From Oceanospirillum sp048265165 (GTDB lineage Bacteria; Pseudomonadota; Gammaproteobacteria; Pseudomonadales; Halomonadaceae), in assembly GCF_048265165.1 (NCBI RefSeq), contig NZ_JBLXCD010000005.1, positions 124,001-188,000 on the forward strand: DNA of 64,000 bases, in the 5' to 3' direction. The notes under the pieces were generated by a model. The model made no database searches. It was given only the letters and a program-made list of their open reading frames with translations, and was not told the DNA's origin. Below are positions 53,631 through 61,688 of this stretch, piece by piece. Within the stretch, counting starts at the first letter, position 1, and each line of letters starts with the position of its first letter. The position numbers were made by a program, and so were the translations under genes.

Positions 53631-54074
53631 ATGTCCGGTTCTTATAAAATTGGTTCATTGGCAAAAGCCAGCGGCGTTTCAGTGGAAACCCTGCGTTTTT
53701 ACGAAAAGCAGGGACTACTCCCTGAGCCTAAACGTTCGGAGTCAGGCTATCGCCTATATCCGGAAAGCGCCCGGAATCAGGTTGAGTTTATTCTGCGGGC
53801 CAAAGCCGTTGGTTTTTCCTTAAAGGATATTGCGGGACTTCTGGACCTGGAGGTCAACCGGGAACAGGAAACCTGCCAGACCGTAAAGCGTTTTGCTGAA
53901 GAGAAGCTAATGGAAATCGAAAATAAAATTCAGGAGTTACAGCAGATGCGCACTGCGCTGAAGCAGATTACCGATGCCTGCTGTGGCGGCCCCTTACCGG
54001 CAAGCCACTGCACAATTCTTACTGCACTCGCTGATGGCCACCCTGATAAGGAAAAACAGCATGCTACTTATTGA
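53631..54074 (+). CDS. ZntR-like MerR-family metal sensor
   Basis: A 147-residue regulator. The winged HTH (1-70) has TLRFYEKQGLLPEP and SGYRLYPES; a long dimer helix follows. Ligand residues C82, C117, C118, H126 and C127 parallel ZntR (C79, C114, C115, H119, C124). It should sense Zn(II) or a related soft metal and activate its own promoter. It overlaps the efflux permease gene by 14 bases. Confidence 0.88.
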   Translation: MSGSYKIGSLAKASGVSVETLRFYEKQGLLPEPKRSESGYRLYPESARNQVEFILRAKAVGFSLKDIAGLLDLEVNREQETCQTVKRFAEEKLMEIENKIQELQQMRTALKQITDACCGGPLPASHCTILTALADGHPDKEKQHATY

Positions 54075-55164
54075 AAATTTCTACCTTCTTTTCCTTGATG
54101 CGGCCCCCTGGCTATTGGGGGGCTTGGTTGTTGCCGGCTTGATTCATAGTTTTGTCTCTACAGACACACTCGCCCGACACCTTGGGTCTGACAGCGTTAG
54201 CGCAACTGTAAAAGCCGCCCTTTTTGGTGCGCCCTTGCCTTTATGTTCCTGCAGCGTTATTCCGGCAGCAATAAGCCTCAGGCGCAGTGGTGCATCCAAA
54301 AGTGCAACCGTATCTTTTCTGATTGCCACACCGGAAACCGGTGTCGACTCTGTACCCGTTTCTTATGCACTATTGGGGCCTTTTATGGCAATTATCCGGC
54401 CTATTGCCGCCATTATGAGTGCTATAACCGCGGGCCTGATGACATTAATATTTTGCGATGAACCGGATCAAAAGCAGTCAGAGAACAAAAACACTGAAAC
54501 AGCAGGCGGTTGCTGCAGTAAAAAAAGCAGCTGTTCTTCCGTTAAATCCAGTGAACCGGTACAAAAACCAAGTGTGTTGAACCGTTTTATTCAGGGACAA
54601 CACTATGCCTTTGTCGACATATTTAACGATATGGCTGGCTGGCTTATGGTAGGCCTTATATTAGCAGCAATGACACTGACCTGGGTGCCGGAGCAGTTTT
54701 TGACTCAGTGGGGCAGCGGTTTTACCGCAATGGCAGTCATGGCGCTGGTAGGTATTCCTATGTACATTTGCGCTACTGCATCAACGCCTGTTGCAGCGGG
54801 TTTATTACTGTCCGGAATATCCCCCGGTGCTGTACTGGTGTTTATGCTGGCGGGACCTGCTACCAATATGGCAACTCTGGGAATTGTTAAGCGGGAACTG
54901 GGCGGCAAGGCGCTTGCCTGTTATCTGGGCGGTGTTGTTAGTATTGCGTTTATCTCCGGGTTAACCACTAATGCTTTGGTGCGCTATTTTAATATTGATA
55001 TTAACGCCCAACTTGCTGCCAGCGAACATTTGTTACCGCAGTGGCTGATGATGATATCCGCCCTGGCTCTTGTTGCTCTGATTATCAACTATGCACGGAG
55101 CAAGCTACCCAAGCGAACTAACTCGGCTGGTTTAGGACCAGATACAGCATCAGCTAAGCAATAA
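54061..55164 (+). CDS. SO_0444-type Cu/Zn efflux permease
   Basis: A 367-residue inner-membrane protein with about 10 transmembrane segments of the YraQ/DUF318 permease family. The PLPLCSCSVIP motif, a Cys-rich cytoplasmic loop with GGCCSKKSSCSS (about 147-158), and GIPMYICATASTPVAA match the SO_0444 metal-efflux group. The ATG at 54061 lies inside the regulator gene. It would export zinc or copper when the upstream regulator is activated. Confidence 0.87.
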   Translation: MLLIENFYLLFLDAAPWLLGGLVVAGLIHSFVSTDTLARHLGSDSVSATVKAALFGAPLPLCSCSVIPAAISLRRSGASKSATVSFLIATPETGVDSVPVSYALLGPFMAIIRPIAAIMSAITAGLMTLIFCDEPDQKQSENKNTETAGGCCSKKSSCSSVKSSEPVQKPSVLNRFIQGQHYAFVDIFNDMAGWLMVGLILAAMTLTWVPEQFLTQWGSGFTAMAVMALVGIPMYICATASTPVAAGLLLSGISPGAVLVFMLAGPATNMATLGIVKRELGGKALACYLGGVVSIAFISGLTTNALVRYFNIDINAQLAASEHLLPQWLMMISALALVALIINYARSKLPKRTNSAGLGPDTASAKQ

Positions 55165-55185
55165 AAAGAACATTATTCTCAATCT

Positions 55186-55224
55186 GAGCCCCGTACCAGC
55201 AAACTCACCGGTATGGGGTTCTTA
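55186..55224 (+). terminator. Probable terminator of the efflux operon
   Basis: Stem GAGCCCCGTACC with GGTATGGGGTTC (55186-55197 and 55210-55221, two mismatched or G-U pairs) is followed by TTCTT. Confidence 0.55.
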
Positions 55225-55284
55225 AACAAAATACTATCCGCACAAAAAAACCAGCAGGCGATAAACTGGAAAGCCGCCAAGCCA

Positions 55285-55959
55285 TCAGAAGTACTGGCTA
55301 CCAGCAGGGTGCTCCCCTGTCTCAATTGCATCATTCAGCTCGAATGTTCTGGCCCACTGAAAAGTATTCAGCATAGCCATACCTGCTTCATTCATATCTC
55401 GGCCAAAACTGACTACGCCATCTTCATGGCCCGCCATCGCGAATACAGTGTTGAGCGAAAGCAGTCCCTGCCGCCAGATATTTTTAACCGCCTGGGCCAT
55501 TTCAGGTGTGCCATAAGGCACATCAGCCGGAGTTTCAGCCATCTGAAGCCGCGCCCGATTCAACCAAATCTCAGGACTGTGTACATGAATAACCGCCTGA
55601 ATGGTGTCATCCAGCGCATAAACCGTACCATGGGTCAGAGCTTCCGAAGAAGGCTTCACGGGACCTTTGGCAATAATATGATTGGTTAAGGGATTGCAAT
55701 ACTCGACCAGCGCGTAATGCTCCGGTGACAACTGTTCCACCCCTCCGGTCTGGGTGCCACTGATAATAAATCCATCCCCATACCGAATACTGATATTGCC
55801 ATACCCCAAACCACCATATCGCCCTGGGTTCTGGCCGATCAGCTCCAGCTGAAAAAGAGTCAGCCGCCACTGCTGAATCGCCTCAAGGGGCTCGGGCAAG
55901 CAAGGCTCAGTCTCGGTGTAATCCAACCGATATTTTATAACCCCTTCACGCTCAGTCAT
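55285..55959 (-). CDS. Class II aldolase/adducin-family protein
   Basis: A 224-residue protein with GLGYGNISIRYGDGFIISGTQTGG, SSEALTHGTVY, the zinc pair AVIHVHS and a later AGHEDGVVSFG. This gives the usual metal and substrate residues of class II sugar aldolases. A role as aldolase or as a related isomerase/decarboxylase is possible. It is the only gene of its unit, upstream of the cobalamin genes. Confidence 0.83.
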   Translation of the reverse strand: MTEREGVIKYRLDYTETEPCLPEPLEAIQQWRLTLFQLELIGQNPGRYGGLGYGNISIRYGDGFIISGTQTGGVEQLSPEHYALVEYCNPLTNHIIAKGPVKPSSEALTHGTVYALDDTIQAVIHVHSPEIWLNRARLQMAETPADVPYGTPEMAQAVKNIWRQGLLSLNTVFAMAGHEDGVVSFGRDMNEAGMAMLNTFQWARTFELNDAIETGEHPAGSQYF

Positions 55960-56026
55960 TCAGATTCCTTAAAGCTTGATCGACGAATTTCATTTGTAAT
56001 TATCAGCCCTTCTATCCACACATCAA

Positions 56027-56671
56027 TCAGGTGAAGCTTGCCGACAAAGCCTCTGCAGACAGATTTAAACCCTTAAGCTGCCATAAGTCAGAACCTTCCT
56101 GGTAGCCTCCTGCAATATCTTCCAGCCAGCTTTGCCTGAGCCAGACTCCTTGTTGGTAATCCAACTGTATCACCAACTGTTGCTGAAAAGGGATCTGTAG
56201 CACATGCCCCAGCACAATACGGATAACCCCCAGATGAGCCACCAAAATCCCCCCAGTTGCCTGCTGCTGCCAGTCATGAAAAGCCGCCAGCACTCTTTGC
56301 TGCATAAGGTTTGCAGACTCCCCTCCGGGAAAAGAGAAATTGAGCAGATTCTGCTGCCAGCGCTCAACATTGTCACGGCCTATATCCTGCCAACTCAGTC
56401 CTTCCCAGTGCCCAAAGTCCAACTCCTGCCAGCGATCATCCAGATATGGTGATGCACCAGCACCACGGCACCGAGCAATATAACGGGCAAGTTCAGATGC
56501 CCTCTGTAACGGGCTTGAAATTACAGGTAGGTCACAACTGTGGCCCAGCTTCTGCCAGGCGGATGATGGTCGCTCCTCCGGAGGAAGGTCTGTTGCCCCA
56601 TAGCAGATCCCTGCATCAACCTGAGGCTTAAGATGACGAATCAACAGGTAGTCACAGGTCTTCGTTATCAT
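56027..56671 (-). CDS. cobC: Alpha-ribazole phosphatase-like histidine phosphatase
   Basis: A 214-residue histidine phosphatase with the RH motif LIRHLKP (the classic G is replaced by L), SSPLQRASELA, the E/D segment ELDFGHWEG and the second histidine in AHLGVIR. It would remove phosphate from alpha-ribazole phosphate in lower-ligand assembly of cobalamin. It follows cobS by 21 bases. Confidence 0.8.
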   Translation of the reverse strand: MITKTCDYLLIRHLKPQVDAGICYGATDLPPEERPSSAWQKLGHSCDLPVISSPLQRASELARYIARCRGAGASPYLDDRWQELDFGHWEGLSWQDIGRDNVERWQQNLLNFSFPGGESANLMQQRVLAAFHDWQQQATGGILVAHLGVIRIVLGHVLQIPFQQQLVIQLDYQQGVWLRQSWLEDIAGGYQEGSDLWQLKGLNLSAEALSASFT

Positions 56672-56692
56672 GAAAATTTTCCCCGAATCACA

Positions 56693-57481
56693 TCAGCTCA
56701 AAGTAGCAGCGAGGACCAGATAGATACATGCCTCTGCTAACTGCTGTGCACCACCGAGACAGTCACCGGTATAACCCCCGATCCGCCGTAACCAGTACCA
56801 ACGGAGCAACACATACAAAAGACACAGTATCAGTAGCAGAATGACCGAGTGCAGAATACTGAGAAATAAAAGACCGGATAAACCGATAGCAGCGATAAAC
56901 GCTAACTCCTTGAGCGTCAACGGATCATTATGACCGGAAAGTTTCCGATCAGCCTCATCGCGGACATAGGTCAAACCATACATAAAGCTAGCGGAGAAAC
57001 TGCGACTCAAGGTATGTCCCAGAACAATAGCGTAGGCCACCCGCTCAACGGGTACCAGATGAAGTGCTGAAAGCTTAACGGTCAGCATCAAACCTAAGCC
57101 CAGAGCTCCATATGTACCTATACGGGAATCTTTCATAATGGCGAGCACTTGCTCTTTCTGCCAGCCACCACCAAAACCATCACAGGAATCCGCAAAGCCA
57201 TCCTCATGGAACGCACCTGTGAGCAAAATACCGACAACGGTGCTCAGCAGAAGTGCTAACCAACTGCTATGCCAGATAGTGTAAAACCCGAGGAAAGAGA
57301 GCGCACTTAAGCCACCGACTAAAATACCGATCACAGGCAGAAAGCGCGCAGCACGACTCAGTTGTAGCGCTTCATCCGGTATCTTTTTCCATATCGGTAT
57401 GCGGGTAAAGAGAACAGCAGCAGCAAGCAAAAGCTGCCACTGAAACCGCCAAAAATGACCGGTTTCAGAATCAGTTGCCAT
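56693..57481 (-). CDS. cobS: Adenosylcobinamide-GDP ribazoletransferase
   Basis: A 262-residue inner-membrane cobalamin synthase with about 6 helices. It has the metal-binding segment GAFHEDGFADSCDGFGGGW (about 88-106) and SRIGTYGALGLGL. It joins adenosylcobinamide-GDP and alpha-ribazole. The start at 57481 overlaps the cobT 3' end by 11 bases; a longer frame reaching 57559 would overlap too far. Confidence 0.92.
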   Translation of the reverse strand: MATDSETGHFWRFQWQLLLAAAVLFTRIPIWKKIPDEALQLSRAARFLPVIGILVGGLSALSFLGFYTIWHSSWLALLLSTVVGILLTGAFHEDGFADSCDGFGGGWQKEQVLAIMKDSRIGTYGALGLGLMLTVKLSALHLVPVERVAYAIVLGHTLSRSFSASFMYGLTYVRDEADRKLSGHNDPLTLKELAFIAAIGLSGLLFLSILHSVILLLILCLLYVLLRWYWLRRIGGYTGDCLGGAQQLAEACIYLVLAATLS

Positions 57482-58562
57482 TTCCAGCGCTCTTGCCTTT
57501 TTCACCTGCTGCCACAGCTTCACCACTGACTCCGGCATCGGCAAACGAAGCCATCTCATTCAGAAAAGCAACAGAGGAAGCGATCAGTGGATAAGCCACA
57601 GCAACACCACTGCCCTCTCCCAGGCGAAGGTCAAGCTGCAACAGTGGCTGTACATTCAGATGCTCCAGCATCTTACAATGACCACTCTCATCCGACTGAT
57701 GCGTAAATACACAATAATCCAATACATCTGGATACAGAGCCTGTGCGACCAAAAGAGCGCTGGTAGCAATGAAACCATCCACCAATACCAACATGTTTAA
57801 CTCTGCAGCTTTTAACATGGCGCCACACATCATCGCGATCTCAAAGCCGCCGAAACGGGCCAAAATCCGCAGAGGATTATGGTCTTTATTACCACCATTG
57901 TCCTCCAGATAACAGGCTGAAGCCTGCTGCAGGATCGCCAGCTTTTTCAGAACGCCTTTTTCGTCAAGCCCGGTACCCCGACCGACACACTCCACCAGAG
58001 GAATTCCTGTTAATTGATGCATTAACAAGGCTGCGGAAGACGTATTACCAATTCCCATCTCACCAAATCCCACAACATTGCAGCCTCCGGCCGCAACACG
58101 AGCCATCTGGTCAGCGCCGCGCTGAAGCGCCTGCTTAACCTGCTCATCGGTCATGGCAGCGCCATTAAGATAACTGGCTGTGCCACGGGCAATGCAGGCA
58201 TCATACAACTTAGGATGCTTTGGCAACTCCCCGGAAACTCCTGAGTTAACTACTTCCAGCTCAATATCATGCTGACGACAAAACACATTAATTGCAGCAC
58301 CACCATTCAGAAAATTCAGCACCATCTGAAGAGTGACCTCCTGAGGAAAAGGGCTGACACCTTCGCGAGCAACACCATGGTCGCCCGCAAAAACTAACAT
58401 ATGAGGCCGTTTTAACTCAGGCGTCAGGCTTTGCTGAATCAGACCCACTTTGAGCGCAACCGATTCCAGCTGTCCAAGAGACCCTGGTGGCTTAGTTTTG
58501 GTATCAATTTTTTCCTGTAACTGTACGGCCAGTCGCTTGTCTGTTCGTGAGATAGAAAACAT
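57471..58562 (-). CDS. cobT: Nicotinate-nucleotide-dimethylbenzimidazole phosphoribosyltransferase
   Basis: A 363-residue enzyme with KTKPPGSLGQLE, FAGDHGVAREGVSPFPQEVT and the catalytic glutamate in LRLGEGSGVAVAYPL. It activates the lower-ligand base as alpha-ribazole phosphate. It heads the cobT-cobS-cobC operon. No cobU is present in the window, so the GTP-dependent cobinamide step is encoded elsewhere. Confidence 0.94.
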   Translation of the reverse strand: MFSISRTDKRLAVQLQEKIDTKTKPPGSLGQLESVALKVGLIQQSLTPELKRPHMLVFAGDHGVAREGVSPFPQEVTLQMVLNFLNGGAAINVFCRQHDIELEVVNSGVSGELPKHPKLYDACIARGTASYLNGAAMTDEQVKQALQRGADQMARVAAGGCNVVGFGEMGIGNTSSAALLMHQLTGIPLVECVGRGTGLDEKGVLKKLAILQQASACYLEDNGGNKDHNPLRILARFGGFEIAMMCGAMLKAAELNMLVLVDGFIATSALLVAQALYPDVLDYCVFTHQSDESGHCKMLEHLNVQPLLQLDLRLGEGSGVAVAYPLIASSVAFLNEMASFADAGVSGEAVAAGEKGKSAGNGN

Positions 58563-58606
58563 AGAGGGTCTCAGCTTATACGCAGGCTGAACACAACCTG
58601 TCCTGT

Positions 58607-58641
58607 ATATTAAAAAAAGAAAAAGACCTGCAAAACAGGCT
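58607..58641 (-). terminator. Terminator of the DyP peroxidase gene
   Basis: A short CCTG-N5-CAGG stem (58627-58639) is followed on the minus strand by TCTTTTTCTTTTTTT. It lies between the DyP and cobT genes. Confidence 0.7.
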
Positions 58642-58671
58642 GACTCATCAATAGCACCCGATCCGAAAGAA

Positions 58672-60036
58672 TCAGTCGTCGTCCTTCAAACCTTTTTTGC
58701 CCTCTTCTGTCAATGTCCAAGGCAACCCAGGCTGCTGCTTGAGATTCTTCTGGGAGTCAGCCTGCGGGTCCTGCTGCTGGTCTTCGTCATCATCCAGCAT
58801 CGCCTGATAGAAGCTAGCGGAGTAGTGGCGGGTACCAGTATTGGTTGGGGTAATCGTTTTAACTTCCGGTACGGCATCCTGATCCGATGCTTTTTTATCA
58901 GCGTCTGAAGCCGTGTCCTGCTTTTGCTCAATATCAGGATCCACGGAGTTTAGAGCATCGGGCTGAACAAAGGCTTCACTTAAAGGTGTATAGGCTAACT
59001 CGGAACGGGTGGAGTTCAGCTCAGCTTCTTCTTCTGCCAGTTGCTGAGCTTCTGCTGCAGCTTTCTCTTTCTTCAACTGCTCAGCTTCTGCCGCCGCACC
59101 AACATACTTAACCAAAAAATCCCGGGAAGGTGCAAACAAAGCAGCCCCTGTTACCGCTTCGGTATACTTCAGCATATGGTCATAATGACCATGGGCATCG
59201 CTATAAACCATACTGGCCAACATACGGGTAAAGTTGTCTGAAAAGCGGCAATAAGAGACAAAATACAGCCCCTGAGCACTCAGATTCCCATAGGGCATGC
59301 TCTGGCGGAGAATCTCAATTGCTTCACCTTCCTCATCTTTAATGCCTGTACGCTTGATATGAGATGTCAGTGGCTTGGCATCACCTTCAAACTCAATATT
59401 ATCCGCCTTGCTTCGCCCAAAAACCTGCTCCTGCTCTTTAACAGAAACCTCATTCCAAATCGGCATATTGTGGACATAGCGCTGAATATGAACATAACTG
59501 CCGCCAGCAAAAGACGGATCCTCATGACCAACCAGTGCCACTTTAGCCCGCTCTTCACCCTGTGGGTTTTCAGTTCCATCAACAAAGCCTGTCAGATCGC
59601 GGCAATCCAAATAACGAAATGTCGGGATCGCTTCCTGAAGATTGGCTATCTCCCCTAACATGCTGTCGATACGGCGCGCGACAATAAAGTTGATATCATG
59701 TCGATCAGAGCGAATCTGGAAATAGAGATCACAAGGTGTTTCCGGAGCAAGTCGGCTGCCCTGCTTCATTTCAGGAAAAGGTTTCAGAGCAACCGGTCGT
59801 CCTTGTGGATAAAGTCGATCCCATGCATCAGAGCCGATGGCGACAACACCATTAAGGGAAGGTACATCGAAAACCCGTGAACATTCATCAATCATCGCGG
59901 GAAATCGCGCAACCATATCGCGAATCAGGGGTAAGAGATCATCATCATGGCTTAGGGTATACGTGATATAAAAACCAAATTGATTTGATTCTGTCAAAAT
60001 GCCGGACTGAACATTTTTTAGGGATTGATCCTGCAT
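58672..60036 (-). CDS. DyP-type peroxidase with long acidic C-terminal tail
   Basis: A 454-residue protein. The first 313 residues form the DyP fold with GFVDGTENP, the proximal haem histidine in this half and the distal arginine in HIKRTG. It oxidises dyes or porphyrins with peroxide. The final 141 residues begin with an Ala/Glu-rich helix and continue as an acidic, low-complexity region ending near PWTLTEEGKKGLKDDD. Such a tail is not standard. No encapsulin gene is in the window. The start at 60036 has AAGG upstream. Confidence 0.87.
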   Translation of the reverse strand: MQDQSLKNVQSGILTESNQFGFYITYTLSHDDDLLPLIRDMVARFPAMIDECSRVFDVPSLNGVVAIGSDAWDRLYPQGRPVALKPFPEMKQGSRLAPETPCDLYFQIRSDRHDINFIVARRIDSMLGEIANLQEAIPTFRYLDCRDLTGFVDGTENPQGEERAKVALVGHEDPSFAGGSYVHIQRYVHNMPIWNEVSVKEQEQVFGRSKADNIEFEGDAKPLTSHIKRTGIKDEEGEAIEILRQSMPYGNLSAQGLYFVSYCRFSDNFTRMLASMVYSDAHGHYDHMLKYTEAVTGAALFAPSRDFLVKYVGAAAEAEQLKKEKAAAEAQQLAEEEAELNSTRSELAYTPLSEAFVQPDALNSVDPDIEQKQDTASDADKKASDQDAVPEVKTITPTNTGTRHYSASFYQAMLDDDEDQQQDPQADSQKNLKQQPGLPWTLTEEGKKGLKDDD

Positions 60037-60070
60037 AACCTTGCCTTCTCCTGTAATCTCAACCTGACCA

Positions 60071-61087
60071 TTATGCCATGGCTTCACTTAATCCATAACC
60101 TCGCCGCCCCTGAAGGCCCCCACTGTGTATCAAGAGTATCCTACAGCCTTTCCTGAACTCTCCGGCCTGAAGTGACTGCCAGAAACGACAAAAAAGTTTT
60201 CCGGTATAAACCGGGTCCATAGGCAGAGACAGGCCAGGGTTATGAACTTCAATCTCAGCACTCAACTGAGCCATCTGCTGTAGCAGGCCGGACGAAACTT
60301 TGGCATAACCCCCAAAATGGCCATCAAGCAGCAATTCCCAGTTTTTCTTTTCGATGCCACAACGACTATCAGAAAGTAGGCGATCATCAATATCACGAAT
60401 CAGAAATTCACCACCTTTTAAAACGGGCACACCAATAATCCGGTAATCTTTTTTTCGTCCCGCAATCAATCCCGCTAGTGTGCCGCCAGTCCCCACGGCA
60501 CACCAAAGCTGATCCGGCTGCCAGTTTCTTCTTTCACATTCGCTTTCTAACTGGTGAGAAAGTTCAGTAATGCCAGGGGCAGCCAAAGCACTGCTACCAC
60601 CTTCAGGAACAACGAAATAGCCTGGGTAACCAGCAGTTAGGCCCTTCAACCAATCTAGGTTATTTCGTAGTCGATAGTCTTGTCGGTTTATAAAGTGCAG
60701 TTGAGTGCCCCACATCTTTAAATCCTGCAGCATCGCGCTTTTAGTCGCCAGCTCCTGCTCGCCACGAATCACAGCAACGCAGGGAAGCTGCAAAAGATGG
60801 CAGGAATAAGCCAAAGCATGAAGATGATTGGACCAGGCACCGCCAAAAGAGAGAATGCCGGTCGCCCCCTGCTCCAAAGCGGCTTTAAGATTATATTTCA
60901 ACTTGTAGGCTTTATTACCGGATATAACAGGATGAACGTTGTCTGTACGCAAAATACAAAGTTCAACCTGCATCTCCGTCAACAGAGGGTGTTGCAGTGA
61001 CTGCAGCTCCGGCTCCACAAGGCAATCCAGCCACACCTGAAACGGCTCTCCCTGCGTGGGTGTGCTTAAAGGATACATTTCCGGCAC
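60071..61087 (-). CDS. D-cysteine desulfhydrase / ACC deaminase-family PLP enzyme
   Basis: A 338-residue fold type II PLP enzyme. SGNKAYKLKYNL (57-68) carries the cofactor lysine, SFGGAWSNHLHALA the substrate loop, and CAVGTGGTLAGLIAG the phosphate cradle. Relatives act on D-cysteine or 1-aminocyclopropane-1-carboxylate. The start is GTG at 61087, one base after the YaiI stop, or ATG at 61078. The two genes probably form an operon. Confidence 0.83.
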   Translation of the reverse strand: MPEMYPLSTPTQGEPFQVWLDCLVEPELQSLQHPLLTEMQVELCILRTDNVHPVISGNKAYKLKYNLKAALEQGATGILSFGGAWSNHLHALAYSCHLLQLPCVAVIRGEQELATKSAMLQDLKMWGTQLHFINRQDYRLRNNLDWLKGLTAGYPGYFVVPEGGSSALAAPGITELSHQLESECERRNWQPDQLWCAVGTGGTLAGLIAGRKKDYRIIGVPVLKGGEFLIRDIDDRLLSDSRCGIEKKNWELLLDGHFGGYAKVSSGLLQQMAQLSAEIEVHNPGLSLPMDPVYTGKLFCRFWQSLQAGEFRKGCRILLIHSGGLQGRRGYGLSEAMA

Positions 61088-61088
61088 T

Positions 61089-61547
61089 TTACTCGGTAGG
61101 TTTCACATGCTTTGCCAGAAATTTATCCAGCGCATTACCGAATTCCTGACGGTCACGGGGCCCTAAAGCAGCAGGCCCCCCCGTCTGAACACCACTACTG
61201 CGCAGATCTGACATAAAATCACGCATCATCAGGCGCTCACGAATATTATTCTTTGTGTACAGCTCCCCGCGGGGGTTCAGTGCATGGGCATTTTCTTCAA
61301 TCACCTCTGCTGCCAAAGGGATATCTGCTGTTATCACCAGATCACCGGGATCAAGGTTCTGTACTATATAGTTATCTGCAACATCAAACCCGGGAGGTAC
61401 CTGAACAGCCCGAATTTTACAGTTTGGTGGCACGGTTAATGGTTGATTCGCAACCAGGATCATCGGCAGATCCAGACGCTGAGAGGCCCTGAATAAAATA
61501 TCTTTAATTACTTTCGGACAAGCGTCCGCGTCTACCCAGATCTGCAT
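61089..61547 (-). CDS. YaiI/YqxD-family DUF188 protein
   Basis: A 152-residue PIN-like protein with the N-terminal IWVDADACPKVIKDI, then DPGDLVITADIPLA and LNPRGELYTKNNI, and a late GGPAALGPRDRQEF. The DADACP motif gives acidic metal ligands as in nucleases, but no activity is established. The start at 61547 matches the family. Confidence 0.92.
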   Translation of the reverse strand: MQIWVDADACPKVIKDILFRASQRLDLPMILVANQPLTVPPNCKIRAVQVPPGFDVADNYIVQNLDPGDLVITADIPLAAEVIEENAHALNPRGELYTKNNIRERLMMRDFMSDLRSSGVQTGGPAALGPRDRQEFGNALDKFLAKHVKPTE

Positions 61548-61630
61548 AGTTACCGCCCATATCAAAACAGTTATTTAAATTTCTGCATTATAAGGCAGCG
61601 AACTCATACTGACGAATAGAGGATGCAAAA

Positions 61631-61657
61631 ACAGAAAAAGGGAGCCGAAGCTCCCCC
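61631..61657 (-). terminator. Intrinsic terminator of fadH
   Basis: Stem GGGAGC/GCTCCC with a CGAA tetraloop (61640-61655) is followed on the minus strand by TTTTTCTGTTTTT. Confidence 0.9.
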
Positions 61658-61688
61658 TATGAATCAGACCTGTTTCTGTCGTATTTAA

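Noticed and set aside
58563..58671. Cobalamin riboswitch upstream of cobT
   Set aside because: The gap is too short, no conserved B12-box-like segment is visible, and much of it is the DyP terminator.
58672..59100. Encapsulin cargo-loading peptide at the DyP C terminus
   Set aside because: The terminal residues do not match the usual Gly-Ser-Leu type motif, and no encapsulin gene is in the window.
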